Shown piece by piece: positions 7,305 to 15,687 of a stretch of 17,961 bases of DNA. The number at the start of each line of letters is the position of its first letter. Position 1 is the first letter of the stretch. The translations under genes and the position numbers were made by a program. The stretch comes from Stramenopiles sp. TOSAG23-3 (lineage: Eukaryota; Sar). The DNA lies in NCBI GenBank assembly GCA_900128585.1, contig LT642436.1:1-17961 (forward strand), given 5' to 3'. The notes under the pieces were generated by a model, which was given only the letters and a program-made list of their open reading frames with translations, searched no databases and was not told the origin of the DNA.

Positions 7305-7631
7305 TTACCGGGCTGGATCAGTAACTATACCAACAACAATGAAACCTGTACAAGCTCGCGGCTGTGTACTAATAAAATTATATTTCCCTAACGAGGGAAT
7401 GAACGGCGTACTCGTCAGTGCACCTTCTTTCAAAAACACGTCCCTGTGATCTGTTAGCTTTCGGTTTCTCTGTAGCCAAGAGAGGCGCAATGAAGAGAAA
7501 TATACTTCCTGGTCTTACAAAGTTCTGAACATTTTCTAAAGTACACTTTTGTAAAAACTGCAGCAGCAATTTATATTCCACCGTGGTGTATAGACTGACA
7601 ACAATAACACCGTTGCCGTTAAGATAAATGC
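7305..7631 (-). CDS. Partial two-exon gene of unknown function (5' end not found)
   Basis: Two overlapping minus frames become one continuous frame if the 49 bases 7470-7518 are removed as an intron. Upstream it reads NGNGVIVVSLYTTVEYKLL through CTLENVQNF, then continues as RNRKLTDHRDVFLKEGAL, IPSLGKYNFI and GFIVVGIVTDPAR to TAA. In both parts about 60 percent of codons begin with a purine by my count, as expected of real coding sequence. No in-frame ATG was found. The frame opens after a TAA at 7656-7654, and a candidate acceptor CTCCAG ends at 7632, so an upstream exon is likely missing. No family is recognised. The TAA lies two bases from the ATG of the small membrane protein, so the two could be parts of one spliced locus. 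Confidence 0.4.
7470..7518 (-). other. Candidate 49-base spliceosomal intron
   Basis: On the minus strand the segment starts GTAAGACC and ends CTCTTGGCTACAG, with a pyrimidine-rich stretch before the acceptor. The upstream exon ends after a complete codon (AAC TTT) and the downstream exon starts with a complete codon (AGA AAC), so removal is phase 0. It links two frames that otherwise end in each other's stops. Both splice boundaries and the frame agree, which makes chance less likely, but transcript evidence is absent. Confidence 0.5.
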
Positions 7632-8449
7632 CTGGAGGATGGATGATGTTTTTTTAGTCTACATCGTACATCATGATAATATTATAAGCCTAATATATAA
7701 ATATACATTGTATTTTATTACTAGATTCCTTCTTCTCAATATTTATAACAACAACTTCTGCTGCGGTATTATTACCGGTACCGTAGGTATTCACGCTGTT
7801 TTCATCCCCGTCGTTATTATTTTATTATTTATAATGTAATGGCATTAATACTGGTATAATACACCTCCTATCTAGTCTATTATTTAGATAATACAATTTC
7901 CCCGGCCCTCTGGTTGGCTAATCGTCTACTCGTACTTGAAATGAGCTTGCTTTTCTGGATGTAAACATTATAAAATCAAAGCAGTCGTCCTCGTACAGTT
8001 CGTATTTCTTCTTCTTCTATTCTTCGTTTCTTCTGTAATTAAATTAAGGTAAATTTAACAAATTATGATGTGAACCAACGATTTATAATATCAACACAGC
8101 ATATAATATTCTCATCGTACGCCATGCGCCATTGTTATTATATACAAAAATATAAATCATCGACGGAAAATTTTTTCTCCGAAGGACCACCACCTGTACA
8201 GGTTTATACCAGGTACGGTATATGGCAACACCACAGGGAACAGGGACAAGACAGAAGAAGTAATAAAACAAAAAAGAAGGGGGGGGGGGACAAATAAACA
8301 AACTGTACAAGAACTGAACGAGAAAATAAATATAATTCGAAATGAAAAATGATTTAGTGAAATCAAGATTGCATGGTTAAATTCTATTTTCATTCTTTCT
8401 CTTCCCAAAGACAGCGTATTTGTAATCGGCCAATCGTGAAATAATCACC
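7632..8449. other. AT-rich spacer with GGTACC-type elements and an 11-G run
   Basis: This gene-free region lies upstream of the DUF3605-like gene. It holds TTACCGGTACCGTA (7773-7785), the palindrome CCTGTACAGG (8193-8202) with TACCAGGTACGGTATA just after (8207-8222), and eleven consecutive G at 8279-8289 following an AAG-rich purine stretch. An ATG frame at 7639-7839 has the same AT-rich composition as the spacer and is not believed. Confidence 0.5.
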
Positions 8450-9013
8450 ATGTCTACCCCCCTTCGAGGAAAGATCAAAAGTGACCTACGTGCCCTGGAT
8501 CAACTCGCAGCCGTGCATTGCTGGACCCCATCCTCCGCAAACATTCGCCCGGGTGAAAAGATTATTGTACAAAAGCAACATTTACTGGAGCAGGTAAATA
8601 CATTTTATGAGTCCTTTAAAGATTATATTCATGATAGTATTTTTCAGTTTCAAATGACCTTGAATGAAAATGGGAAACTCAAGTCGATCGTTGAACCGGG
8701 GCAGCAATCAAAAACTTTGTCGCCAAATTTGTTCCCTTACAAATTGCCAGAAGGAACCTCGCACTATGTTTTGTGGTACACTGATGGGTTTGGGGAATTG
8801 CAAACGCCCAGTGATTCTCAAATAACAGCGGATATAGACCAGGAATTAAAGCGTATATACAATGTGACAGCAAGCCTTACGGATGAAGTCGAGGTGCCGG
8901 AGTTCGTATGGTACGAAAATCCAAAAATAAACAGAGAAATTTATCACGTCCAAGTCTTCGTACGAAGTCCAGAAAAGAGCATGGTTGTTGAGGAGTGTAA
9001 ATATTGTTCGTAA
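8450..9013 (+). CDS. DUF3605 / GIG1-like protein
   Basis: This is a compact soluble protein of 187 residues with no signal peptide or membrane segment. The middle has LFPYKLPEGTSHYVLWY (about 94-110) and the C-terminal third has FVWYENPKINREIYHVQVF (152-170). From memory, this combination of an aromatic H-x-V-L-W-Y strand, a W-Y-E-N-P turn and an H-V-Q-V-F strand matches the DUF3605 family, which includes fungal N-acetylglucosamine-induced protein 1 (GIG1). The biochemical role of that family is not established, so I give none. The start ATG has the good context ATCACC-ATG and there is no upstream in-frame extension. The frame ends in TAA, about 100 bases before the 3' end of the converging neurochondrin gene. 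It is certainly coding; the family name is tentative. Confidence 0.75.
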   Translation: MSTPLRGKIKSDLRALDQLAAVHCWTPSSANIRPGEKIIVQKQHLLEQVNTFYESFKDYIHDSIFQFQMTLNENGKLKSIVEPGQQSKTLSPNLFPYKLPEGTSHYVLWYTDGFGELQTPSDSQITADIDQELKRIYNVTASLTDEVEVPEFVWYENPKINREIYHVQVFVRSPEKSMVVEECKYCS

Positions 9014-9119
9014 AAGGCATCCTCTCTGAAAATCCATTTTAATGCCAGTAAATTAATTACATAGTGTACCTTCACTTTCCTAATTCTCCTTCGGGCGGGT
9101 TACCCTTTCGCTTTTATTC

Positions 9120-10829
9120 TCAGTACTCCAACACCTGCAAAACGTGCTTCAACATACTGCCCATTTCTCTAAGAGACTGGTCGCTCAACCCTTCTGCACG
9201 ATGGCCAGCGTTCTCGTAGCTTCTCGCAATCATTGCCTCAAACTCCCTTAGTTTAGGTACAAGAACCGTTTTATCAAAGTCTTCCCGAGCTCCAAAATCG
9301 TCAATAACAATCGCAACGGTGGGCAAACAGTACTCTAAAATGTTTCTCGAGGGCCCCTTGACTTCGCAGTGAACAACGATCGTCTCAAGCGACCCTATTA
9401 TGTTTAAGACGTGATCTAAAATAGACCCTGCGTCAACGCTCATCCAGGTACTGATCAATCGAAAGCACACGGACAACGCCTCTACAAGCCCTAGATTCGG
9501 CCCATCAAAAGAGCACCCGTTCGCCTTCAACGCCTTTCCAGCGTAGTCAACAATATCTAAACTAGCATTCACCACGTCAACAAAGGAGTCACGAAGCATC
9601 AACAACTTATCTGCTGGTAAATCTTTCCACATCATGCTCGCCTCTTTGTTGCTGGAATCTTCCTCTGTGGCCAACAGGTGCACAACGGAATGTTCCACTA
9701 TACCGTAACACGAAGCCATGGTGTCCAACGATTTCCTAGCTGCCGCCTTATCTTTACTGCCATCATCGACTACAACCCGAGCAATGTCGTCTGAATTAAC
9801 CCTGGACTCAATCATTACCAATTTGGCCATAAGAACACAGAAATCGCTTGGTTTTCGATTGGCACGAGCCAGCCCGCGGCTAATGCACCAGCTGGATTGC
9901 TGCGATGAAACCATGTAATTGAGCAAACGAAACAGGTTCGGCCGGTGCTTCATTGGTATCTTGTTGCGCATCATACGGAATAGACCTTCGTGAATAAAAT
10001 CTTCCCAGCCCGACTTTCCTGGAGACGTGGCCTCCAATGCATTGCTCCCATTTTCGAAAAAGAGCGCAAGCGCAGCCATTGCATCAAACACCAGGGAACT
10101 TTCCGTTATGGTCGCAAATGCGATAGACAGCGCTTCAACACAAGCCTTGGCATCGGGCTGTTGCAAATCACCTTTCGAATCGCTCCTGCACAGTTGAGTT
10201 AAAAGATACATTGCGCACACCTTCGACGTATGAGAGCTCGCGCTGGACTTTAATTCTGCCGCAAGAGCTTGAGTAGTGCGCACAGATCCATTAAGAGACG
10301 AGGCGAGAGCCTTGGTCACAATTGTGGGGTTTGCACGGCAAAGTGCCACTAAGCACTGCGCCGTCTCTTCTCTATTTCGGGCATTTACGGAGCAAAAGTG
10401 GGAAAGTAGCTGGTCGTTTATGTCCAAAAACGTTTTTGCTACTTCTTGGTCTTCAAAAAGGTACGATAAAATGACAAGTGCGAGGTCTCTATATGTTTGG
10501 GAAGCGGTGGCTTTTTCGTTGCCCCCAGGAGGCGTTGCAACAAACAGGCGGCGCAGAAAGTCCCCCCCTAATGCCTCAAAAATCAGTTTCCGCGCGTCCT
10601 TTATCCCAAAGCAACCTCCATCTGTGCTGTTCGCTTCCGTGCCACTGCCGGCGGCAACGTTTGAGTCCTGACTAGGGGCTCTATTTTGTAGAGTCTTGGC
10701 TAAGAAAAGGAGACCGACGAATCGGTGTTCATCCGACGGCCCCTTCAACAGTTTCAAGCACTCACCGAACGAGTCAGTCGAGGCTGCTAGGGACGACTTC
10801 GACGTGGGCGGCGGGCCTGTCCCTGCCAT
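9120..10829 (-). CDS. Neurochondrin-like ARM/HEAT-repeat protein
   Basis: The 569-residue product is a mostly helical repeat protein without membrane segments. Its N-terminus matches the neurochondrin pattern: a leucine-rich helix FGECLKLLKGPSDEHRFVGLLFLAKTL (residues 21-47 or so), then IFEALGGDFLRRLF and DLALVILSYLFEDQEVA, after which paired helices continue to the end. Animal and plant homologues run about 600-730 residues, so this is near full length. In animals neurochondrin is a cytoplasmic scaffold tied to signalling and neurite growth; its role in single-celled organisms is unknown, probably protein-protein scaffolding. The start ATG lies in CCA-ATG-GC. No intron is needed across 1.7 kb. 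It converges with the DUF3605-like gene, leaving about 100 bases for both 3' ends. Confidence 0.78.
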   Translation of the reverse strand: MAGTGPPPTSKSSLAASTDSFGECLKLLKGPSDEHRFVGLLFLAKTLQNRAPSQDSNVAAGSGTEANSTDGGCFGIKDARKLIFEALGGDFLRRLFVATPPGGNEKATASQTYRDLALVILSYLFEDQEVAKTFLDINDQLLSHFCSVNARNREETAQCLVALCRANPTIVTKALASSLNGSVRTTQALAAELKSSASSHTSKVCAMYLLTQLCRSDSKGDLQQPDAKACVEALSIAFATITESSLVFDAMAALALFFENGSNALEATSPGKSGWEDFIHEGLFRMMRNKIPMKHRPNLFRLLNYMVSSQQSSWCISRGLARANRKPSDFCVLMAKLVMIESRVNSDDIARVVVDDGSKDKAAARKSLDTMASCYGIVEHSVVHLLATEEDSSNKEASMMWKDLPADKLLMLRDSFVDVVNASLDIVDYAGKALKANGCSFDGPNLGLVEALSVCFRLISTWMSVDAGSILDHVLNIIGSLETIVVHCEVKGPSRNILEYCLPTVAIVIDDFGAREDFDKTVLVPKLREFEAMIARSYENAGHRAEGLSDQSLREMGSMLKHVLQVLEY

Positions 10830-11428
10830 TGGTTTGTGTTTCTAAGTGGCAAATTGTTTTCAGATCACAGTCAAAGCTGTCTCGTTTCACAATGGCCCTT
10901 ACCCTCTCTTAAAATAGTTCACTGTTTGGTCTGATACTACATTGAGAATGTGCTATCGTGACGCATAAATTGTTATTAGTGCATCTCAAGTAATAAGGTC
11001 TCATTATTAAACAAAACTTGGTATTTAATTTGAGACCGTCCGCCGTCGTTCGTTCCTATTATATTTATATTATTATTTCACAAAAATTCATTCGTCTCTT
11101 CATCATTCTGTTGTAGTATACCTGTACCGTATTAATACCTGGGAACCGGTACCTGTACCTTTTCTTCACTCGAATTATTCCGTACGGTAATAGTAATACT
11201 ATGGAAAAATTAATTTTAATACCCCCCCCCCTCTTCTCTCTATTATTGTATTATTATTGCTATTATTATATTACACCCAATGACGACTAAAAAAATGAAA
11301 TAAGGAGGTGGTGAGCAAAGTAAAATGATGATATTGAATACGGCATGTATTGTGTTACGAGATTTCGTACTGCACAGGCACAACACACCTATTAACTCTT
11401 TTCTTAACGATCAGATTTTGCACATTTG
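10830..11428. other. Spacer with hairpin, GGTACC-type elements and a 10-C run
   Basis: The first 150 bases are less AT-rich and belong to the 5' side of the neurochondrin gene. Further on come a 41-base hairpin (10997-11037), CCTGTACCGTATTAATACC and AACCGGTACCTGTACC (about 11121-11159), CCGTACGG (11180-11187) and ten C in a row (11222-11231). No gene is seen. Confidence 0.5.
10997..11037. repeat. Inverted repeat / hairpin GGTCTCA...TGAGACC
   Basis: GGTCTCA at 10997-11003 pairs perfectly with TGAGACC at 11031-11037, and the inner TTAAA and TTTAA can extend the stem past a small mismatch, leaving a loop of about 12 bases. It lies about 170 bases upstream of the neurochondrin ATG. No function is assigned. 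Confidence 0.6.
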
Positions 11429-11668
11429 ATGACAGATTCCGACGACGAGGGGTCTTCTTCATTGCTGGTGGGTTATGATTCCCCAAGAGGCTTTAATTGG
11501 ACAGCGTATTTGTTTTTGCTTGGTGTACTGGTCGGGGTATTTGCGGCATCCTTTTCCTCCTCCAAGAGCTCAGTGTTCATGAAACTGGCCTTCATCTTTT
11601 TTCGGATGAGCTTGCCCCTCAGTTTGTGCTTCAATCCTCCCCACCCTTTTATCTTGTTCTTTTCATAA
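11429..11668 (+). CDS. Doubtful 79-residue ORF with one membrane segment (competes with antisense frame)
   Basis: From an ATG this frame reads MTDSDDEGSSSLLVGYDSPR and then a hydrophobic stretch (about 25-45, AYLFLLGVLVGVFAASF), a believable small membrane protein start. It lies opposite a minus-strand frame (11473-11751) that has stronger coding bias: about 65 percent of its codons start with a purine by my count, against about 43 percent here. Hydrophobic runs are also what antisense lysine and glutamate codons produce. Its last bases overlap the end of the 11663-12097 gene. I keep it as the alternative interpretation of this strip, not as a favoured gene. Confidence 0.25.
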   Translation: MTDSDDEGSSSLLVGYDSPRGFNWTAYLFLLGVLVGVFAASFSSSKSSVFMKLAFIFFRMSLPLSLCFNPPHPFILFFS

Positions 11669-11751
11669 AAATGCGCCTTCATTCCGTTTAAAAACGACGT
11701 GGCCCAATGAGGGTATGTGGAAATCAACCACTCGACGTCCGACCAATGCAA
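11473..11751 (-). pseudogene. Coding-like frame without ATG start; shifted continuation of the ankyrin-like gene
   Basis: This 92-codon frame begins after a TGA at about 11764 and reads WLISTYPHWATSFLNGMK, then a basic stretch with GWGGLKHKLRGKLIRKKMK and an acidic-to-polar tail ending in TAA. It has coding-type purine bias but no plausible ATG; the longest version starts at TTG. It overlaps the last 89 bases of the upstream minus-strand gene in the frame one base further on. The simplest reading is one longer gene with a one-base shift (mutation or assembly error), or an intron I could not place, between about 11763 and 11680. No family is recognised. Confidence 0.4.
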
Positions 11752-12097
11752 TGTACAGCATAATCAGAAACGTGAAAAAGCAACGAAAGCAACTTTTCGA
11801 TTTTTTTTCTGGAGATTGCGCGGGTTCATTACCATTCAAGGACGTTCTTTCTGTTGTTCCACTCTGCTGTTCTTTTAATAATGGCTCCGAGTCAGTGTCA
11901 TAATTCAACAGTTTGCTGGACATATTCGTCCTCTTGAGCAAGGATTTGATGGCATGGTCGTTTCCAGATTCAACTGCTTTTAACAATTCCCTTTCAGACG
12001 TTATGAAATAGTGGGGAGACGTTGATGGTTCGACCATTCGTATCGTTCGATCCTTCTTACAAATTTTTGCCTGTTCTGGTTTCACAATTATGCACAT
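11663..12097 (-). CDS. Ankyrin-like, single-pass membrane protein, probably incomplete as read
   Basis: From the first in-frame ATG this gives 144 residues. Near residues 38-58 RELLKAVESGNDHAIKSLLKR matches the helix pair of one ankyrin repeat. A polar linker follows, then a cysteine- and lysine-flanked membrane helix (FFTFLIMLYIALVG), and a short end VVDFHIPSLGHVVF to TGA. The frame is also open upstream to a TTG at 12127. An out-of-frame ATG at 12119 precedes the start; splicing a GTAAGA...CTGAAAG segment (12060-11991) would bring that ATG into this frame. The stop falls inside an overlapping frame with good coding character (11473-11751), so the true C-terminus may be longer. No confident family. 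Confidence 0.55.
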   Translation of the reverse strand: MCIIVKPEQAKICKKDRTIRMVEPSTSPHYFITSERELLKAVESGNDHAIKSLLKRTNMSSKLLNYDTDSEPLLKEQQSGTTERTSLNGNEPAQSPEKKSKSCFRCFFTFLIMLYIALVGRRVVDFHIPSLGHVVFKRNEGAFL

Positions 12098-12896
12098 TTC
12101 CAAGGAAGGGCTGAAGCATTTCAACAAAACAAAAATCGATTGTCGCTTACTGGCGTTCGTCGGTAACGTTTTTGATATAAAATATGCATATATGCATATA
12201 TATATTTTAAATTAATTTATAACTAAATTTTCTTTCTTATTTTTATTATATGTTGTTATTATTATTAATTAATTAATTATTTTATACTTTTACTTCTTAC
12301 TATTATTATATAATTTAATACTCATCTCTCTCATCATATTTTTTTAATTTTTTATTATATTTTTAACGACGCGTCTTCTTCTTACTTCTACTGTTATAAT
12401 AATAAATAATTGTATAATAAAATAATAAATACCAAATTGGTACAAAATACATTATTTTGTTAGATAGAGGAACATAAGTATAACTTCTCGTATTAGTATT
12501 TATAAGTAATATTATTACTATGAATGAACGGAACTTCTTTTGAAAAAAAAAAAAGAAATTATAATTTAATAATACCATCATGATGATGAGAGTCTTCTCA
12601 TCTCATATTATTTTTTAATGATTTTGAATTACCGTTCCCTTGGTACAGATCATACTAGTAGTACCGGTATTAGTAGACGACGACGAGATTGAGATTGTGT
12701 TGAGAAAATTTTGGTGTTCTTGTCCACCGTATGCATGCCTTCCTAGAAAAATCCCTCCGAGAGTTTTGTTCAGCACAGACTGTGGTCAGTTAGGGTCACT
12801 TTTACTCACAAATGTAAACGTGATTGGTACTTGTCGGACGCCCCACTTTATTATAGCAGCTTTGTGCTTCTTTTTTACCCAGTGTTGTTGGGCGAC
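12098..12896. other. AT-rich divergent spacer
   Basis: It separates the ankyrin-like gene (minus) from the homocysteine S-methyltransferase gene (plus). It contains an 18-base palindrome ATATGCATATATGCATAT (12182-12199), long TTA/TAA runs, a TACCGGTA element at 12662-12669, and about 200 less AT-rich bases before the methyltransferase ATG, probably its 5' untranslated region. No gene is seen. Confidence 0.45.
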
Positions 12897-13889
12897 ATGT
12901 CCAAAATTGGGGCATTGCTTCAAACGTTTCCAGAGATGATTGTTCTGGATGGGGGATTGGCTACACAACTTGAGCATATGGGGTTTATCCTAGATACAGA
13001 TCTTTGGTCGGCTGCTTTGCTGCATAGCAAGCCCGATGCAATTGTTGAGGCCCATAAACTATTTTTAATCGCAGGCGCTCAAATAATAATTTCAGCAAGC
13101 TACCAGGGAAGCACGAAAGGTTTTATGGACGTTTTAAAGTGTTCCAGAGACGAGGGAACGGCACTACTTTTGAAGTCTGTAAAACTTGCTCAGCAAGCAA
13201 GAGACGAGTACATTGCGGAACGCACTGGGCAAACGACCGTGCCCATTGTTGCTGTGGCGGCCTCCTGTGGCCCTTATGGTGCGGTGCTTCACGATGGGTC
13301 AGAGTACACCGGCGACTATAGCAAGCTAGGGTCACGCGTGAGAGACGTTCTGGAAGCTTTTCATCGCGAGCGCTTGTGCAACACATTGGATTCTACGGGC
13401 GCTGACGTCATTGCCATAGAAACTATTCCAAGTTTTATTGAAGCTGAAGTGTTGCAAAGTTTGTGTCAACTTCTTAAAACGAATTTTTGGGTAACATTTT
13501 GCTGCAAGGACGGGTTTCATTTGTCGGATGGTTCAAAAGTTGCCGAGGCAGTACTTCTGTTTTCGAAGTTGGACCGCTGTGTCGCAGTCGGAGTAAATTG
13601 TGTACACCCCAAATTTGTGACTTCGTTGGTGAAAGAAATCAAAAGCACCGGTATCCATGGTCACAAAAGAATAATAGTTTATGCCAATTCTGGAGAGGTA
13701 TGGAATAGCGAGGATGCTTCGTGGTCGCCGGACCCGGAAACGGACGGGGCAGATTTTGTAGACTATACGAGTGAGTGGGCAGCAGAGGGGGTAAGCATGA
13801 TTGGGGGTTGTTGTCGAGTCTTCGACGCATCGATACAGCAACTTTGTACAAAATTCAAAGCAAAAGATCTTGAGAGACTCTGCGTATGA
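12897..13889 (+). CDS. Homocysteine S-methyltransferase
   Basis: The enzyme moves a methyl group to homocysteine to make methionine, normally from S-methylmethionine (or S-adenosylmethionine) and without cobalamin or folate. The 330-residue length is typical of the plant/MmuM type rather than of multi-domain MetH. The N-terminal barrel strand VLDGGLATQLE (about 16-26) and the TASYQG-like ISASYQG (66-72) fit the family. The three zinc-binding cysteines are present: GVNC (C235) and GGCC (C305, C306). The ASCGPYGA segment (about 122-129) is also as expected. It should be active in methionine salvage in the cytosol. The frame is open to a TTG at 12831, but the added 22 residues lack an ATG, so the start at 12897 (GGCGAC-ATG) is preferred. 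It ends in TGA, converging with the tRNA-binding-domain gene. Confidence 0.94.
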   Translation: MSKIGALLQTFPEMIVLDGGLATQLEHMGFILDTDLWSAALLHSKPDAIVEAHKLFLIAGAQIIISASYQGSTKGFMDVLKCSRDEGTALLLKSVKLAQQARDEYIAERTGQTTVPIVAVAASCGPYGAVLHDGSEYTGDYSKLGSRVRDVLEAFHRERLCNTLDSTGADVIAIETIPSFIEAEVLQSLCQLLKTNFWVTFCCKDGFHLSDGSKVAEAVLLFSKLDRCVAVGVNCVHPKFVTSLVKEIKSTGIHGHKRIIVYANSGEVWNSEDASWSPDPETDGADFVDYTSEWAAEGVSMIGGCCRVFDASIQQLCTKFKAKDLERLCV

Positions 13890-14098
13890 CACCGCGGGCA
13901 GAATTTATTTTAATTCTTGATTCGCACTTTTAGGAATGAAGCATTTGGAGGAGGTGCCCCAAATATTAAATGCTATGATAAAGCTTTTTTGTTAATCTTC
14001 AGATTTTACCCATCTACACTACGTTACGATTTTAAACTTCTACCTCGTAAAAAGTTTAAACTTACGTATGTTTATATACTTCTAACAGAGTTGTGCAC

Positions 14099-14680
14099 CT
14101 AATTGTCCGGCGCAATTCTTGGTGGGCATGATCCTAAATCAATTGAATCCGGGACACGATATGCGACACCCTTTGAGCCATTTCCCCATTGCAACATTGG
14201 GGCGTCGCACAACATACCTTCGGAAGAGGTTCCCGCGACACTAGTTTTCTTCACCACAATCGTTCCTTCTTCTTCTGTGCTGGAGGCGGGTACACGCGCG
14301 CCGATGCGGGCGACAATCAACCGGTCGCCCTCGCGCACTTTTGAATCATTTGTTACGACCGTAATGGCCTTTTCCTCCCCTTCTCCAACGTCGACCTTGC
14401 ATTTCTTTAGTTTGTCTGATAATTTTTCTGAGGCTAAAACAAGACCACAGCAGTAGTTTTCGTACATTCGAACCCAAGGAAAATCCTCCGGCTCAATAAC
14501 TTCTCCACAGTCCGCGCACATCGCTGCAGACGTGCACGAGTATATACTACGGAGTTTTTCGACGCCTTCAAAGCCATCATTATCCTCTTCGCCATCTTCC
14601 CTCATAAACGTAGTCCCCTCACAAGATTCACACGTCAGCTTGTTCATAAAATAACACGTCTCTTCATCTTCGTCCGACAT
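14099..14680 (-). CDS. Zinc-knuckle plus tRNA-binding domain (EMAP II/Arc1p-like OB fold) protein
   Basis: The 193-residue product has two parts. Residues 1-70 are acidic and hold two CxxC pairs (C17/C20 and C55/C58), a likely zinc-binding unit. Residues about 75-187 match the tRNA-binding OB fold of EMAP II, Arc1p, bacterial MetRS tails and PheRS beta: LxSDKLKKCKVDVGEGEE (87-103), VREGDRLIVARIGARVP (115-131) and the hallmark SSEGMLC (152-158). Free-standing tRBD proteins usually bind tRNA non-specifically and assist aminoacyl-tRNA synthetases; I infer a translation-associated role, but a target synthetase is not visible. The frame is open upstream to TTG 14764, adding 28 basic residues without ATG; I use the ATG at 14680. 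It ends in TAG. The domain call is good; the zinc unit is inferred from cysteine spacing. Confidence 0.8.
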   Translation of the reverse strand: MSDEDEETCYFMNKLTCESCEGTTFMREDGEEDNDGFEGVEKLRSIYSCTSAAMCADCGEVIEPEDFPWVRMYENYCCGLVLASEKLSDKLKKCKVDVGEGEEKAITVVTNDSKVREGDRLIVARIGARVPASSTEEEGTIVVKKTSVAGTSSEGMLCDAPMLQWGNGSKGVAYRVPDSIDLGSCPPRIAPDN

Positions 14681-15687
14681 ATCTACAGCGCAGCGTAGTG
14701 CGGTTTGAAATGTTTGAACAAAAGTTTTACTGCTCTTCTGTTTTCGCTTTGTTATTTTAAACAATGGTGATAGAGAATGCTCAATTCTGAATTCTGATCG
14801 AAATAAGAAGTCGACAATTTAAAACTAAAATTATTAGTCTATGCATTGATAATAATATTATACATGTATTTACGTATGTATTAATATTTCCCCAATCAAC
14901 TTCAAAAATACGGTGTAATAAATAATTGTTGCCTCTTCTTCTTCTTCTTCTAAATTTTTTCTAGTTAATAAAGCTAATTAATAATCCATTTAAAAAAAGA
15001 AGAACGAACGTAAGATAATAAAACATTAAAAACAAATTAAAAAAATGACAATACGATCCTCCACGCTACACGCTGTAGTATTATAATAATAATAGACTAG
15101 TCAGTTCTAAGTAAATAAAATAATAATTTAATTTAATAATAATAGAGTAGTAGGCGGTGGTCTACGAACGCAATTGAAGTAAACTAATATAAACCTCGAT
15201 TCATTCAATGCTGTGTATATATTTTTCTTCGGTCGGAGAGAGTCGTAAAGAAACGAAGAAAAAATAAAAAAGGCGAAGAACGACGACAGAAGACGACATT
15301 TTTTGGAGGAAGAAAAAAAAAAGAACAAACAAAAAAACTTTTCAATCGATCATCATGATATCATCATATATTATAATTATATTAGTCGTCTAATATTCGC
15401 GTCGTCTGAATAATAATAATAAAACATCATCACCATCTCATACTTGGTAATAAATCTTGTTTTTATCTGATATCGTAGATGACAATGAAGGAGAATAGAT
15501 TCTGAAACAATTCGAGGGAATGGCGAAGAATGTTATAATGTGCCGGATGCAAAGAATATTGATCATACAACATTTTATTTAATAAAATCGGTCGATATTT
15601 GCCTGCGTGCCCCATAGAGTTTTCAATAAAAGTTTGCCTGGTCTTCCATTGTTTTTCAACTAAGCCTGTAACGTGGTAGCCCTCCCG
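14681..15687. other. 1 kb AT-rich divergent spacer
   Basis: It lies between the tRNA-binding-domain gene (minus) and the acyltransferase gene (plus). Most is TAATAA and CTTCTT/GAAGAA low-complexity sequence. From about 15460 the composition becomes less AT-rich, which may mark the transcribed leader of the acyltransferase gene. No gene is seen. Confidence 0.45.

Noticed and set aside
7639-7839. Plus-strand 66-codon ATG frame
   Set aside because: Its composition is that of the AT-rich spacer (I, Y, F, N, L), it contains a GGTACC element, and it resembles no known small protein.
11676-11690. Slippery heptamer TTTAAAC on the minus strand inside the two-frame ankyrin-like locus
   Set aside because: A minus-one shift there would move ribosomes from the downstream frame into the upstream one, the opposite of what is needed, so it does not explain the frame change.
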